A stretch of 64,000 nucleotides of DNA from Pseudomonas taetrolens (GTDB taxonomy: Bacteria > Pseudomonadota > Gammaproteobacteria > Pseudomonadales > Pseudomonadaceae): NCBI RefSeq assembly GCF_900475285.1, contig NZ_LS483370.1, positions 4,779,872-4,843,871 of the forward strand, read 5' to 3'. Position numbers and translations under genes: made by a program. Every line of letters starts with the position of its first letter. Within the stretch, counting starts at the first letter, position 1. Positions 15,023 through 22,889 of this stretch are shown here, in pieces. The notes beneath the pieces were generated by a model. It saw nothing but the letters and a program-made list of their open reading frames with translations. It searched no databases and was not told the origin of the DNA.

Positions 15023-16831
15023 TCAGGCTTCGATTTCGATAAGAATCTCGCCCGGGTTGACGCGGTCACCCTTGATCACGTGAATGGTGACGACCTTGCC
15101 AGCGATCGCGGCCTGTACTTCGGTCTCCATTTTCATGGCTTCGGTGATGAGTACCGACTGGCCTGCCTTGACGATGTCGCCAACATTGACCAGTACATCA
15201 ACGATGTTGCCCGGCATGGCAGTGCTGACATGACCCGGCTCGCTGGCTTGCCTGCGCTTGCTTGCAGAGCCGCCGACGAATTCGTTGAGTGGTTCAAACA
15301 CAACCTCTTCCGGCATACCGTCGATGGACAGGTAGAAGTGGCGCTTGCCTTCCGCCTTAACGCCAACACCGGTAATGTCGACGCGGTAACTTTCACCGTG
15401 CACGTCGATCACGAACTCGGTTGGCACCCCTTCGCCGCCCGCCTTGCTGACACCACCCGCTTCCGGGATTGGCAGCAACACTTCTGGAGACAAAGTACCT
15501 GCAGCACGCTCTTCAAGGAATTTGCGACCGATGTCCGGGAACATGGCGAAGGTCAGCACGTCTTCTTCGGATTTGGCCAGCGCACCAATTTCGCCACGCA
15601 GCTTGACCATTTCAGGCTTGAGCAAGTCAGCCGGACGCACATCGATCAACTCTTCGTTACCGATGGCCTGACGGCGCAGCTTCTCATTCACCACCCCCGG
15701 TGCCTTGCCGTAGCCACCTTGCAGATACAGCTTCACTTCGTTGGTGATGGTCTTGTAGCGCTCACCCGCCAGCACGTTAAAGAACGCCTGGGTACCGACA
15801 ATTTGCGAGGTTGGCGTCACCAGCGGAGGGAAGCCCAGGTCTTCACGCACGCGCGGGATCTCAGCCAACACCTCGCTCATGCGGTTTAGAGCGCCTTGCT
15901 CTTTGAGCTGGTTGGCAAGGTTGGAAATCATCCCGCCCGGTACCTGGTTGACCTGAACACGGGTGTCGACAGCCGTGAACTCGCTTTCAAACTGGTGATA
16001 CTTCTTACGCACAGCGTAGAAGTACATGCCAATTTCCTGCAGCAGCGCCAGGTCCAGACCGGTGTCGTATTCGCTGCCTTTAAGGGCTGCGACCATCGAT
16101 TCGGTACCCGGGTGGCTGGTGCCCCATGCGAAGCTGGAGATCGCGGTGTCGATATGGTCGGCACCGTTTTCGATCGCCTTGAGCTGGCACATGGCAGCCA
16201 GCCCGGCGGTGTCGTGGGAGTGAATAAAAACAGGCAGGCTGATTTCAGCTTTCAGCGCCTTGACCAGCTCACCCGTCGCGAACGGCGTCAGCAGGCCGGC
16301 CATGTCCTTGATTGCTACCGAGTCGCAACCCATGGCTTCCATTTGCTTGGCTTGAGCCACAAACGCTTCAGTGGTGTGCACAGGGCTGGTGGTGTACGCG
16401 ATAGTGCCCTGGGCATGCTTGCCGGCAGCTTTGACCGCCTCGATAGCGACACGCAGGTTACGTACGTCGTTCATGGCATCAAAGATGCGGAACACGTCGA
16501 TCCCGTTAACCGCCGCCTTGGCCACAAACGCTTTGACCACGTCGTCGCTGTAATGGCGATAGCCCAGCAGGTTCTGCCCACGCAACAGCATTTGCAGACG
16601 CGTGTTAGGCAAGGCGGCGCGCAACTGACGCAGGCGCTCCCACGGGTCTTCTTTAAGGAAACGTACGCAAGCGTCAAAGGTGGCACCGCCCCACACTTCC
16701 AGAGACCAGTAGCCGACTTTGTCGAGCTTGTCGCAGATCGGCAGCATGTCTTCAGTGCGCATGCGAGTGGCCAGCAGCGACTGGTGAGCATCACGCAGGA
16801 TGGTGTCAGTTACGAAAATCTTCTTGGACAT
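15023..16831 (-). CDS. pycB: Pyruvate carboxylase subunit B (carboxyltransferase and biotin carrier; OadA-like)
   Basis: 602 aa. The N-terminal half is the HMGL-like carboxyltransferase domain (DTILRDAHQSLLATRMR at about 8-24, with metal-binding Asp and later HSHDTAGLA). The C-terminus is a biotinyl domain with the biotinylation lysine 567 in TEAMKMETE. With PycA it forms the two-subunit pyruvate carboxylase of Pseudomonas, making oxaloacetate from pyruvate. The same architecture occurs in oxaloacetate decarboxylase alpha chains, but no beta or gamma subunit genes are present. ATG 16831 follows GAGGAAT and is 11 bases after the pycA stop. Confidence 0.93.
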   Translation of the reverse strand: MSKKIFVTDTILRDAHQSLLATRMRTEDMLPICDKLDKVGYWSLEVWGGATFDACVRFLKEDPWERLRQLRAALPNTRLQMLLRGQNLLGYRHYSDDVVKAFVAKAAVNGIDVFRIFDAMNDVRNLRVAIEAVKAAGKHAQGTIAYTTSPVHTTEAFVAQAKQMEAMGCDSVAIKDMAGLLTPFATGELVKALKAEISLPVFIHSHDTAGLAAMCQLKAIENGADHIDTAISSFAWGTSHPGTESMVAALKGSEYDTGLDLALLQEIGMYFYAVRKKYHQFESEFTAVDTRVQVNQVPGGMISNLANQLKEQGALNRMSEVLAEIPRVREDLGFPPLVTPTSQIVGTQAFFNVLAGERYKTITNEVKLYLQGGYGKAPGVVNEKLRRQAIGNEELIDVRPADLLKPEMVKLRGEIGALAKSEEDVLTFAMFPDIGRKFLEERAAGTLSPEVLLPIPEAGGVSKAGGEGVPTEFVIDVHGESYRVDITGVGVKAEGKRHFYLSIDGMPEEVVFEPLNEFVGGSASKRRQASEPGHVSTAMPGNIVDVLVNVGDIVKAGQSVLITEAMKMETEVQAAIAGKVVTIHVIKGDRVNPGEILIEIEA

Positions 16832-16842
16832 TGAAATATTCC

Positions 16843-18258
16843 TCACAGGCCTGCGTGGGCGGCGATGGCAGCAGCGATGGCCAGAGCCAGCTCTTCGGGT
16901 TTGCGCTTGATCGAGTAGTTGGTCAGTTCAGGGTGGCTCTCTACGAAGCTGGTATTGAACTGGCCACTACGGAATTCCGGGTTACGCAGAATTTCCTGGT
17001 AATACGCGGCGGTGGTCTTCACCCCTTGCAGACGCATGTCGTCGAGGGCGCGCAAACCACGGTCCATCGCCTCTTCCCAAGTCAGCGCCCATACCACCAG
17101 TTTCAGACACATGGAGTCGTAATACGGTGGAATGGTGTAACCGGTGTAGATCGCCGTGTCGGTACGCACGCCAGGACCGCCGGGCGCGTAATAACGGGTG
17201 ATCTTGCCGAAGCTGGGCAGGAAGTTGTTTTTCGGATCTTCAGCGTTGATTCGGAACTGCAGGGCAAAACCCCGGTGATGGATATCTTCTTGCTTGATCG
17301 ACAGCGGCAGGCCGGAGGCGATGCGAATCTGTTCGCGAACAATATCGATGCCGGTGATTTCTTCGGTGATGGTGTGTTCCACCTGCACTCGAGTGTTCAT
17401 CTCCATGAAGTACACCTCGCCTTCGGCGAGCAGGAACTCCACGGTACCGGCGTTCTCGTAACCCACGGCCTTGGCTGCGCGCACAGACAAGTCACCGATG
17501 TAGGCGCGCTGCTCCGGGGTCAACTGAGGACTTGGGGCGATTTCGATAAGCTTCTGGTTGCGGCGCTGGATCGAGCAATCGCGCTCAAACAAGTGCACCA
17601 CGTTGCCAAAGCTGTCGCCAAGAATCTGGGCTTCGATGTGTTTGGGGTTAACGATGCATTTTTCGAGGAACACTTCAGCCGAGCCAAAAGCTTTGGTGGC
17701 TTCAGAGATCACTCGCGGGAACGCTTGTTCAAGCTCTTCACGGCTGTTGCAGCGACGAATGCCACGACCGCCACCACCCGAGGTAGCCTTGAGCATGACC
17801 GGATAGCCAATGCGCTCGCCTTCAAGCAATGCTTCATGGATGTCGGCAACGTTGCCTTCAGTGCCCGGGGTAACCGGTACACCCGCCTTGATCATGCTGC
17901 GGCGCGCTTCGGTCTTGTCACCCATGCGGCGAATGACTTCAGCCGCCGGCCCGATGAACTTGATCCCGCGCTCAGCGCAGATATCAGCCAGCTCGGCATT
18001 CTCTGACAAAAAGCCGTAACCGGGATGCAAGGCATCACAACCGGTTTCAACTGCCAGGTTCACCAGCTTGCGCGGGTTGAGGTAACCGGCCAGCGGGTCA
18101 TCACCAATGCTGTGTGATTCATCTGCACGCTTTACGTGCAAAGCATGCCGGTCAGCTTCGGAATAGACCGCAACTGAGCGAATACCCATCTCGGCACAAG
18201 CGCGCACGATACGGACGGCAATTTCTCCGCGGTTGGCGATCAGGATCTTTTTTATCAC
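16843..18258 (-). CDS. pycA: Pyruvate carboxylase subunit A (biotin carboxylase)
   Basis: 471 aa from a GTG start at 18258 (VIKKILIANRGEIAVR), the standard beginning of biotin carboxylases; AGGAAA lies nine bases upstream. The ATP-grasp domain has the glycine loop SGGGGRGIRR at about 160 and MEMNTRVQVEHTITEEITG at about 290, a biotin carboxylase signature. It carboxylates the biotin carried on PycB using ATP and bicarbonate. It is the first gene of the pycAB operon and is divergent from pycR across 190 bases, the arrangement known in P. aeruginosa. Confidence 0.95.
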   Translation of the reverse strand: MIKKILIANRGEIAVRIVRACAEMGIRSVAVYSEADRHALHVKRADESHSIGDDPLAGYLNPRKLVNLAVETGCDALHPGYGFLSENAELADICAERGIKFIGPAAEVIRRMGDKTEARRSMIKAGVPVTPGTEGNVADIHEALLEGERIGYPVMLKATSGGGGRGIRRCNSREELEQAFPRVISEATKAFGSAEVFLEKCIVNPKHIEAQILGDSFGNVVHLFERDCSIQRRNQKLIEIAPSPQLTPEQRAYIGDLSVRAAKAVGYENAGTVEFLLAEGEVYFMEMNTRVQVEHTITEEITGIDIVREQIRIASGLPLSIKQEDIHHRGFALQFRINAEDPKNNFLPSFGKITRYYAPGGPGVRTDTAIYTGYTIPPYYDSMCLKLVVWALTWEEAMDRGLRALDDMRLQGVKTTAAYYQEILRNPEFRSGQFNTSFVESHPELTNYSIKRKPEELALAIAAAIAAHAGL

Positions 18259-18448
18259 TTGGAGGTTTCCTAAAGCCCATGGAACAAACGACCTGCTAGA
18301 CCAAGTCGGCACGTGTCCAAATGTGTCTGAACCGTTGCGTTGTCACACTAGTCCTGTGTAGTGATTAATAAAAATCAATAATTCTTGGGATGATCATAAG
18401 CAAAGACTTATAGTTGAAGAACTCAACGCCTCAAAAAAGAGCATAAAA

Positions 18449-19411
18449 ATGCGTAAGTCATTGATGCGTATCACATTACGACAGCTTCAAATCTTCAATG
18501 AAGTCTGCGATTTACGCTCTTACAGCCGCGCAGCTGAAGAAATGTCTCTGACACAACCAGCCGTGAGCCTACAAATTCGCCAGCTTGAAGAGCTGATTGG
18601 GCAACCTTTATTCGATTACGTCGGCAAAAAGCTATACATGACCGAGGCCGCTGAAGCGCTTCAGCGCGCCAGCCGAGATATTTTCGGGCGGCTGGAAAAC
18701 CTCGATATGCAGCTGTCGGACATGCTGGGGTCACTGCAGGGGCAACTGAAATTAGCGGTCGAATCGAGTGCTAAATATTTTATTCCGCATTTATTTGCGG
18801 CTTTCAAACGCCAGCACCCGGAGGTCAATTTGCAACTCACGGTGGTGAATCGGGCACAGGCCGTGCGCCGACTGTCTGATAACCGCGATGACCTAGTGAT
18901 CATGTCGATGGTGCCGCAGGACATGGGCCTGGAGTTTTTGCCCTTTTTGAATAACCCGATCATCGCGGTTGCACCGGTCGACCATCCACTATGCGCGCAG
19001 AGCCCTTTGCATTTAAGAGATCTGGAACCCTTTACGTTGCTCATGCGCGAACAGGGTTCAGGCACACGCCTTGCCTGCGAAGAGTATTTCAAAGAAAAGC
19101 GTGTGCACTTCAGCCAAACTCTGGAAGTGGCTTCCACCGATGCTCAGCGTGAATGTGCAGTGGCCGGGTTGGGCGTGGCCTTGTTGACGCGCCACGCCGT
19201 TAGCCTGGAGCTGGCGACCGGCTTGCTGCGCGAGCTGCCGATCGAAGAGTTGCCGCTGTATCGCAGTTGGTGCGTGGTGCAGGCCAAAGCCAAGCGCCTG
19301 TCACCGGTAGCCCATGCATTTTTAGGGTTTATTCGCAGTGAGCGTCTGTTAATCAGCGCACTGGTCGAGCGCTTCGCCGGTCACTTGCCGGCGCGGCCTG
19401 CCAATAGTTGA
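18449..19411 (+). CDS. pycR: LysR-family regulator PycR
   Basis: 320 aa. The HTH is MRITLRQLQIFNEVCDLRSY onward, with SRAAEEMSLTQPAVSLQIRQ, followed by a LysR effector domain (GVALLTRHAV near 245). It is divergent from pycA and has the same neighbourhood as P. aeruginosa PycR (PA5437), reported to influence pyruvate carboxylase, lipid metabolism and virulence. The ATG at 18449 is preceded by AAAGAG; a start at 18464 is also possible. Its last 59 bases overlap an oppositely oriented small gene. Confidence 0.82.
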   Translation: MRKSLMRITLRQLQIFNEVCDLRSYSRAAEEMSLTQPAVSLQIRQLEELIGQPLFDYVGKKLYMTEAAEALQRASRDIFGRLENLDMQLSDMLGSLQGQLKLAVESSAKYFIPHLFAAFKRQHPEVNLQLTVVNRAQAVRRLSDNRDDLVIMSMVPQDMGLEFLPFLNNPIIAVAPVDHPLCAQSPLHLRDLEPFTLLMREQGSGTRLACEEYFKEKRVHFSQTLEVASTDAQRECAVAGLGVALLTRHAVSLELATGLLRELPIEELPLYRSWCVVQAKAKRLSPVAHAFLGFIRSERLLISALVERFAGHLPARPANS

Positions 19412-19565
19412 TCCCATTGAGATCGGGGTAATCAGCCGTTTCCAGGCGCAGTTGGCGCTGGCTCGTATGGTCTTCAATCGCGCGACGGAAGGCCATGCGG
19501 CGCTGATCTTCCTGCTGACGGCGAGTTTTGACGGCGCTATTGCGTTCTTCGTAGGACTGAGCCAT
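19353..19565 (-). CDS. Small basic conserved-type protein of 70 aa (PA3496-like, tentative)
   Basis: 70 aa, rich in Arg, Gln and Glu, with no signal or membrane segment: MAQSYEERNSAVKTRRQQED then MAFRRAIEDHTSQRQLRLE. The ATG is preceded by GGGAGAC at ideal spacing, which is good evidence that it is translated. The pattern FRRAIEDYxxQR followed by a YW-containing tail resembles small Pseudomonas proteins of the PA3496 type, from memory. It overlaps the 3' end of pycR tail to tail by 59 bases. Function unknown. Confidence 0.6.
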   Translation of the reverse strand: MAQSYEERNSAVKTRRQQEDQRRMAFRRAIEDHTSQRQLRLETADYPDLNGINYWQAAPASDRRSARPVR

Positions 19566-19759
19566 TTCGAGTCTCCCAAGGCGTATACGGGAGCTTCACG
19601 ATGGACTTTGTTTATGACGGCTTGGCGAAGGCAGGATGACAAAAACATGAACGCTATAGTTCGAACCCAATCGTGAAACCACTCCCGAAGGCTGCAATTA
19701 AAACCGCAGACCCTCATGAAGCCGGATTACAGGTACGACTACAGCGGACGTGAAGATGC

Positions 19760-20626
19760 TTAATCTTCGATATTTTTCAATGACTTGGGTGACAGGCGCA
19801 AACTACGAAGGCTGCGTTTAACGCTTTTGAGGTGGTTGACCAGGCTTGGACCGCGAGCCATGGCTACGCCCATAGCCAGCACGTCAATCACCACCAGATG
19901 GGCAATGCGCGAAGTCAGAGGGGTATAGATTTCGGTATCTTCGTGGACATCAATCGCCAGATTGACGGTAGCGAGCTCGGCCAGCGGGGTTTGACTCGGG
20001 CACAAGGTGATCAGGGTCGCGCCGCTTTCACGCACTAGATTGGCGGTGATCAGCAAATCTTTGGAGCGCCCGGACTGAGAGATGCAAATCGCCACATCAG
20101 TGGGCTTTAAGGTGACAGCCGACATGGCCTGCATGTGCGGGTCGGAATAAGCAGCTGCGGTCAGCAACAGGCGAAAAAACTTGTGCTGGGCATCAGCCGC
20201 CACCGCGCCCGACGCTCCAAAACCATAAAATTCGACCCGCTGTGCTTGTGACATGGCTGTCACGGCACGCTGCAGCGCAACCGGATCCAGTTTTTCGCGC
20301 ACATCCATCAAGGTGTGCAGCGTGGTATCGAAAATCTTCAGGCTGTAGTCAGCCACAGAATCGTCTTCATGGATCGCAAACTGACCAAAACTGGCACCTG
20401 CCGCAAGGCTTTGTGCCAGCTTGAGTTTAAGGTCCTGAAATCCTGAACACCCGATCGCCCGACAAAAGCGCACGATGGTCGGCTCGCTGATGCCAACACT
20501 GTGGGCGAGGTCGGCCATGGAACTGTGCATAACAGCCGCAGGATCAAGCAGCACGTGATCGGCGACCTTGAGTTCCGATTTACGTAACAAGTGGCGCGAC
20601 TGGGCAATATGTTGCAGCAAGTTCAA
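19760..20626 (-). CDS. RpiR-family transcriptional regulator, HexR-like paralogue
   Basis: 288 aa. The N-terminal HTH (ADLAHSVGISEPTIVRFCRA at about 40-58) and the C-terminal SIS phosphosugar-binding domain (VEFYGFGASGAVAADAQHKF at about 130, ICISQSGRSKDLL at about 180) define RpiR/HexR proteins. HexR of P. putida senses KDPG and controls glucose genes (zwf, edd, gap). The protein matches the P. aeruginosa PA5438 position, next to pycR, rather than the hexR-zwf locus; no zwf gene is adjacent here. A perfect palindrome in its upstream region is a likely self-operator. Link to pyruvate carboxylase control is inferred from position. Confidence 0.85.
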   Translation of the reverse strand: MNLLQHIAQSRHLLRKSELKVADHVLLDPAAVMHSSMADLAHSVGISEPTIVRFCRAIGCSGFQDLKLKLAQSLAAGASFGQFAIHEDDSVADYSLKIFDTTLHTLMDVREKLDPVALQRAVTAMSQAQRVEFYGFGASGAVAADAQHKFFRLLLTAAAYSDPHMQAMSAVTLKPTDVAICISQSGRSKDLLITANLVRESGATLITLCPSQTPLAELATVNLAIDVHEDTEIYTPLTSRIAHLVVIDVLAMGVAMARGPSLVNHLKSVKRSLRSLRLSPKSLKNIED

Positions 20627-20672
20627 AGGGCAGGACTCGGTCTGGAAAGGTTGGCTACCGGGGATGTAGCAA

Positions 20673-20693
20673 TCTTGTAGTTATACTACAAGA
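20673..20693. promoter_or_regulatory. HexR-type operator palindrome upstream of the RpiR gene
   Basis: Perfect palindrome with arms TCTTGTAG and CTACAAGA around TTATA, 47 bases before the start codon. It contains TTGT-N9-ACAA and resembles the TGTAATTAAATTACA-like sites bound by HexR proteins. Further TGTAG/CTACA half-sites lie at 20765-20805. Confidence 0.55.
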
Positions 20694-20782
20694 ATTCGCT
20701 TTCTGCCCAGTCAATCCACACGAACCAAGCCCTTCCTGCCCCACAATCACGCAGCTTTTGCTCTATGTAGCCCTTCCCCGCA

Positions 20783-22654
20783 CTACAAAAAAACTACATT
20801 TCTACGTAATAATTCACCCAAATCCAATGAGTTAACCGGGCAACTGATCAAGTACCCCTGCACTTCGTCACAGTGTTGAGCCTTGAGAAATGCCAGCTGC
20901 ACGTCATCTTCGACACCTTCGGCCACCACTTTTAGATCAAGGCTGCGAGCCATTGCAATGATCGCCACCGTGATGGCCTCGTCTTCGCTGCAGCGACCAA
21001 CACCCTGAATAAACGTCTGATCAATCTTCACGTAGTCCACCGCAAAACGCTTGAGGTAGCTGAGCGATGAATGACCAGTACCGAAATCATCGATCGACAA
21101 CTTCACCCCCAGCCTGTGCAATTGCTGGAACGTCGCAATGACGTATTCAACATTTTCGAGCAACTGACTTTCTGTCAACTCCAGCTCCAGGAAATGCGGC
21201 GCCAGACCGGTATCCTCTAATACCTGACGCACCAGGCTTACCAGCGTCCCTTGACGCAACTGATGCCCCGACAGGTTCACCGACACCCGAATGGGCGCCA
21301 GCCCTTCGCGCTGCCATTCACACGCCTGGCGGCAGGCTTCACGCAGCACAAACTCGCCGATTGCGCCGATCAGCCCTGTCTCTTCGGCCAGACCGATAAA
21401 GTCGCTTGTGGGGATGCGACCCAACTGCGGATGATCCCAACGCACCAGTGCTTCGGCAGCCTGCAGCCTCCCTGTCGCCAGGCATAACTTGGGCTGGTAA
21501 AAAACCTTGAGCTGATGTTCGGCGATGGCTTTACGCAGCTGATTTTCCAACTGCAACCGCTCAAAGGTGCTGTGTTGCAGGCTATGACTAAAAAATTGAA
21601 AGCGACCGCCGCCCAGATGCTTGGCCTGCTGCATGGCTTTGTTTGCCTGATTGACCAGCGTGCCAGCGTCCCGCGCGATGTCAGACAGCAGGCTGATACC
21701 GATGGAGGCACTGACGACCAGTTCATGGTCTTCAATTACCAGCGGCCGGCTCAGCTTGCTCAGCAGTCGGGTTGCGACTCGCGCCAGGCTGGTCAGGCTG
21801 CCATAGGCATCGAACAACACCGCGAACTCATCACCCGACAGGCGCGCGATTGTGTAGGCTTCAGGCATGGCCTTGACCATCCGTTTCGCAACTTCTTGCA
21901 GAACTTGATCAGCCAGCTCATGCCCCAGGTTGTCATTGAGCAGTTTGAAGCGGTCAAGGTTGATATGCAGCAATGCCAGGCTGCGCGAGCCCTGCCGCAC
22001 ACGCAAATTGGCCTCCTCCAGACGCTCTCTGAATAACAGCCGATTGGCCAGGCCGGTCAGTTCATCGAAATGCGTGAGGTGACGCACACGTGCTTCGGAT
22101 TCTCGTCGCGCCGAGAGGTCGCTGACAAACGCCACAATATGGCTGATGTGCTCGTTATCATCCCGCACCACCTTGAGCTGAAGCCATTGTGGATACAGCT
22201 CGCCGTTCTTTCGCGTCTCAACCAGCTCGCCTTGCCAGCGATCCAACTGATCAAGCGAAATTTGAATGGTCGGAAAATGTCGACTGGCATCGCGGCAACA
22301 GGCCAGCTCATCCATTCGACGCCCGATCAACTCTTCTACGGTGTAACCGCTGATATGACTAAAAGCCCGATTGACAGCCAATGCGGCGTAAGACGGATCG
22401 AGAATGACAATGCCTTCACTGGCCGCTTCAAATACGGTGGCGGCCAGGCGACGCTGTTCCACCTCCCCCACCAGCTCTGCATTCAGTTGCTCACTGCGTA
22501 CATTAGCGAGCTGCAAGTCTTCGAATAATGCCTGAGGGTGTGCATGACGCGCCTGACGGCGACTCACTTGCCAGCCGAGAACGCCCAGCAGAGCCAGGAA
22601 AACTCCCAGCCCAATGCCGAAAAAAACACCCTGATAGCTGAAACTCTGAATCAT
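20783..22654 (-). CDS. Membrane-anchored PAS-GGDEF-EAL cyclic-di-GMP protein
   Basis: 623 aa. One N-terminal membrane helix (about 8-28), a PAS sensor with PAC (about 65-185), a GGDEF domain (DELTGLANR at about 195, site SGDEF in RLSGDEFAVL) and an EAL domain (EALVRWDHP, DDFGTGHSSLSYLKRF, VDYVKIDQTFI, VVAEGVE). The EAL catalytic residues look complete, so phosphodiesterase activity is likely; the SGDEF variant may be active or only bind GTP. ATG 22654 was chosen because the helix follows it at once; longer starts upstream have no ribosome-binding site. It is divergent from uvrD. Orthologous position to P. aeruginosa PA5442. Confidence 0.88.
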   Translation of the reverse strand: MIQSFSYQGVFFGIGLGVFLALLGVLGWQVSRRQARHAHPQALFEDLQLANVRSEQLNAELVGEVEQRRLAATVFEAASEGIVILDPSYAALAVNRAFSHISGYTVEELIGRRMDELACCRDASRHFPTIQISLDQLDRWQGELVETRKNGELYPQWLQLKVVRDDNEHISHIVAFVSDLSARRESEARVRHLTHFDELTGLANRLLFRERLEEANLRVRQGSRSLALLHINLDRFKLLNDNLGHELADQVLQEVAKRMVKAMPEAYTIARLSGDEFAVLFDAYGSLTSLARVATRLLSKLSRPLVIEDHELVVSASIGISLLSDIARDAGTLVNQANKAMQQAKHLGGGRFQFFSHSLQHSTFERLQLENQLRKAIAEHQLKVFYQPKLCLATGRLQAAEALVRWDHPQLGRIPTSDFIGLAEETGLIGAIGEFVLREACRQACEWQREGLAPIRVSVNLSGHQLRQGTLVSLVRQVLEDTGLAPHFLELELTESQLLENVEYVIATFQQLHRLGVKLSIDDFGTGHSSLSYLKRFAVDYVKIDQTFIQGVGRCSEDEAITVAIIAMARSLDLKVVAEGVEDDVQLAFLKAQHCDEVQGYLISCPVNSLDLGELLRRNVVFL

Positions 22655-22889
22655 CGGCAAAATTCTTATCAGTGGATCAACCAAAAGTTGCCCGAGCATA
22701 CACAAGCAATGCCTGCGGCCAAACGGTGACGCGTCATTAAATAGATGAAATAAATATGCTGAATCAGTCCGCACCGCGTGCTCCGTTTTAAAGCACTCAA
22801 CCCAAGACCGCGACGGACGGACAAGCAGAGGACAACACTAAGCGGCATTGGGGTTTGCCCGGTTTGAGCCAGCACCCTAGAATGCGCCG

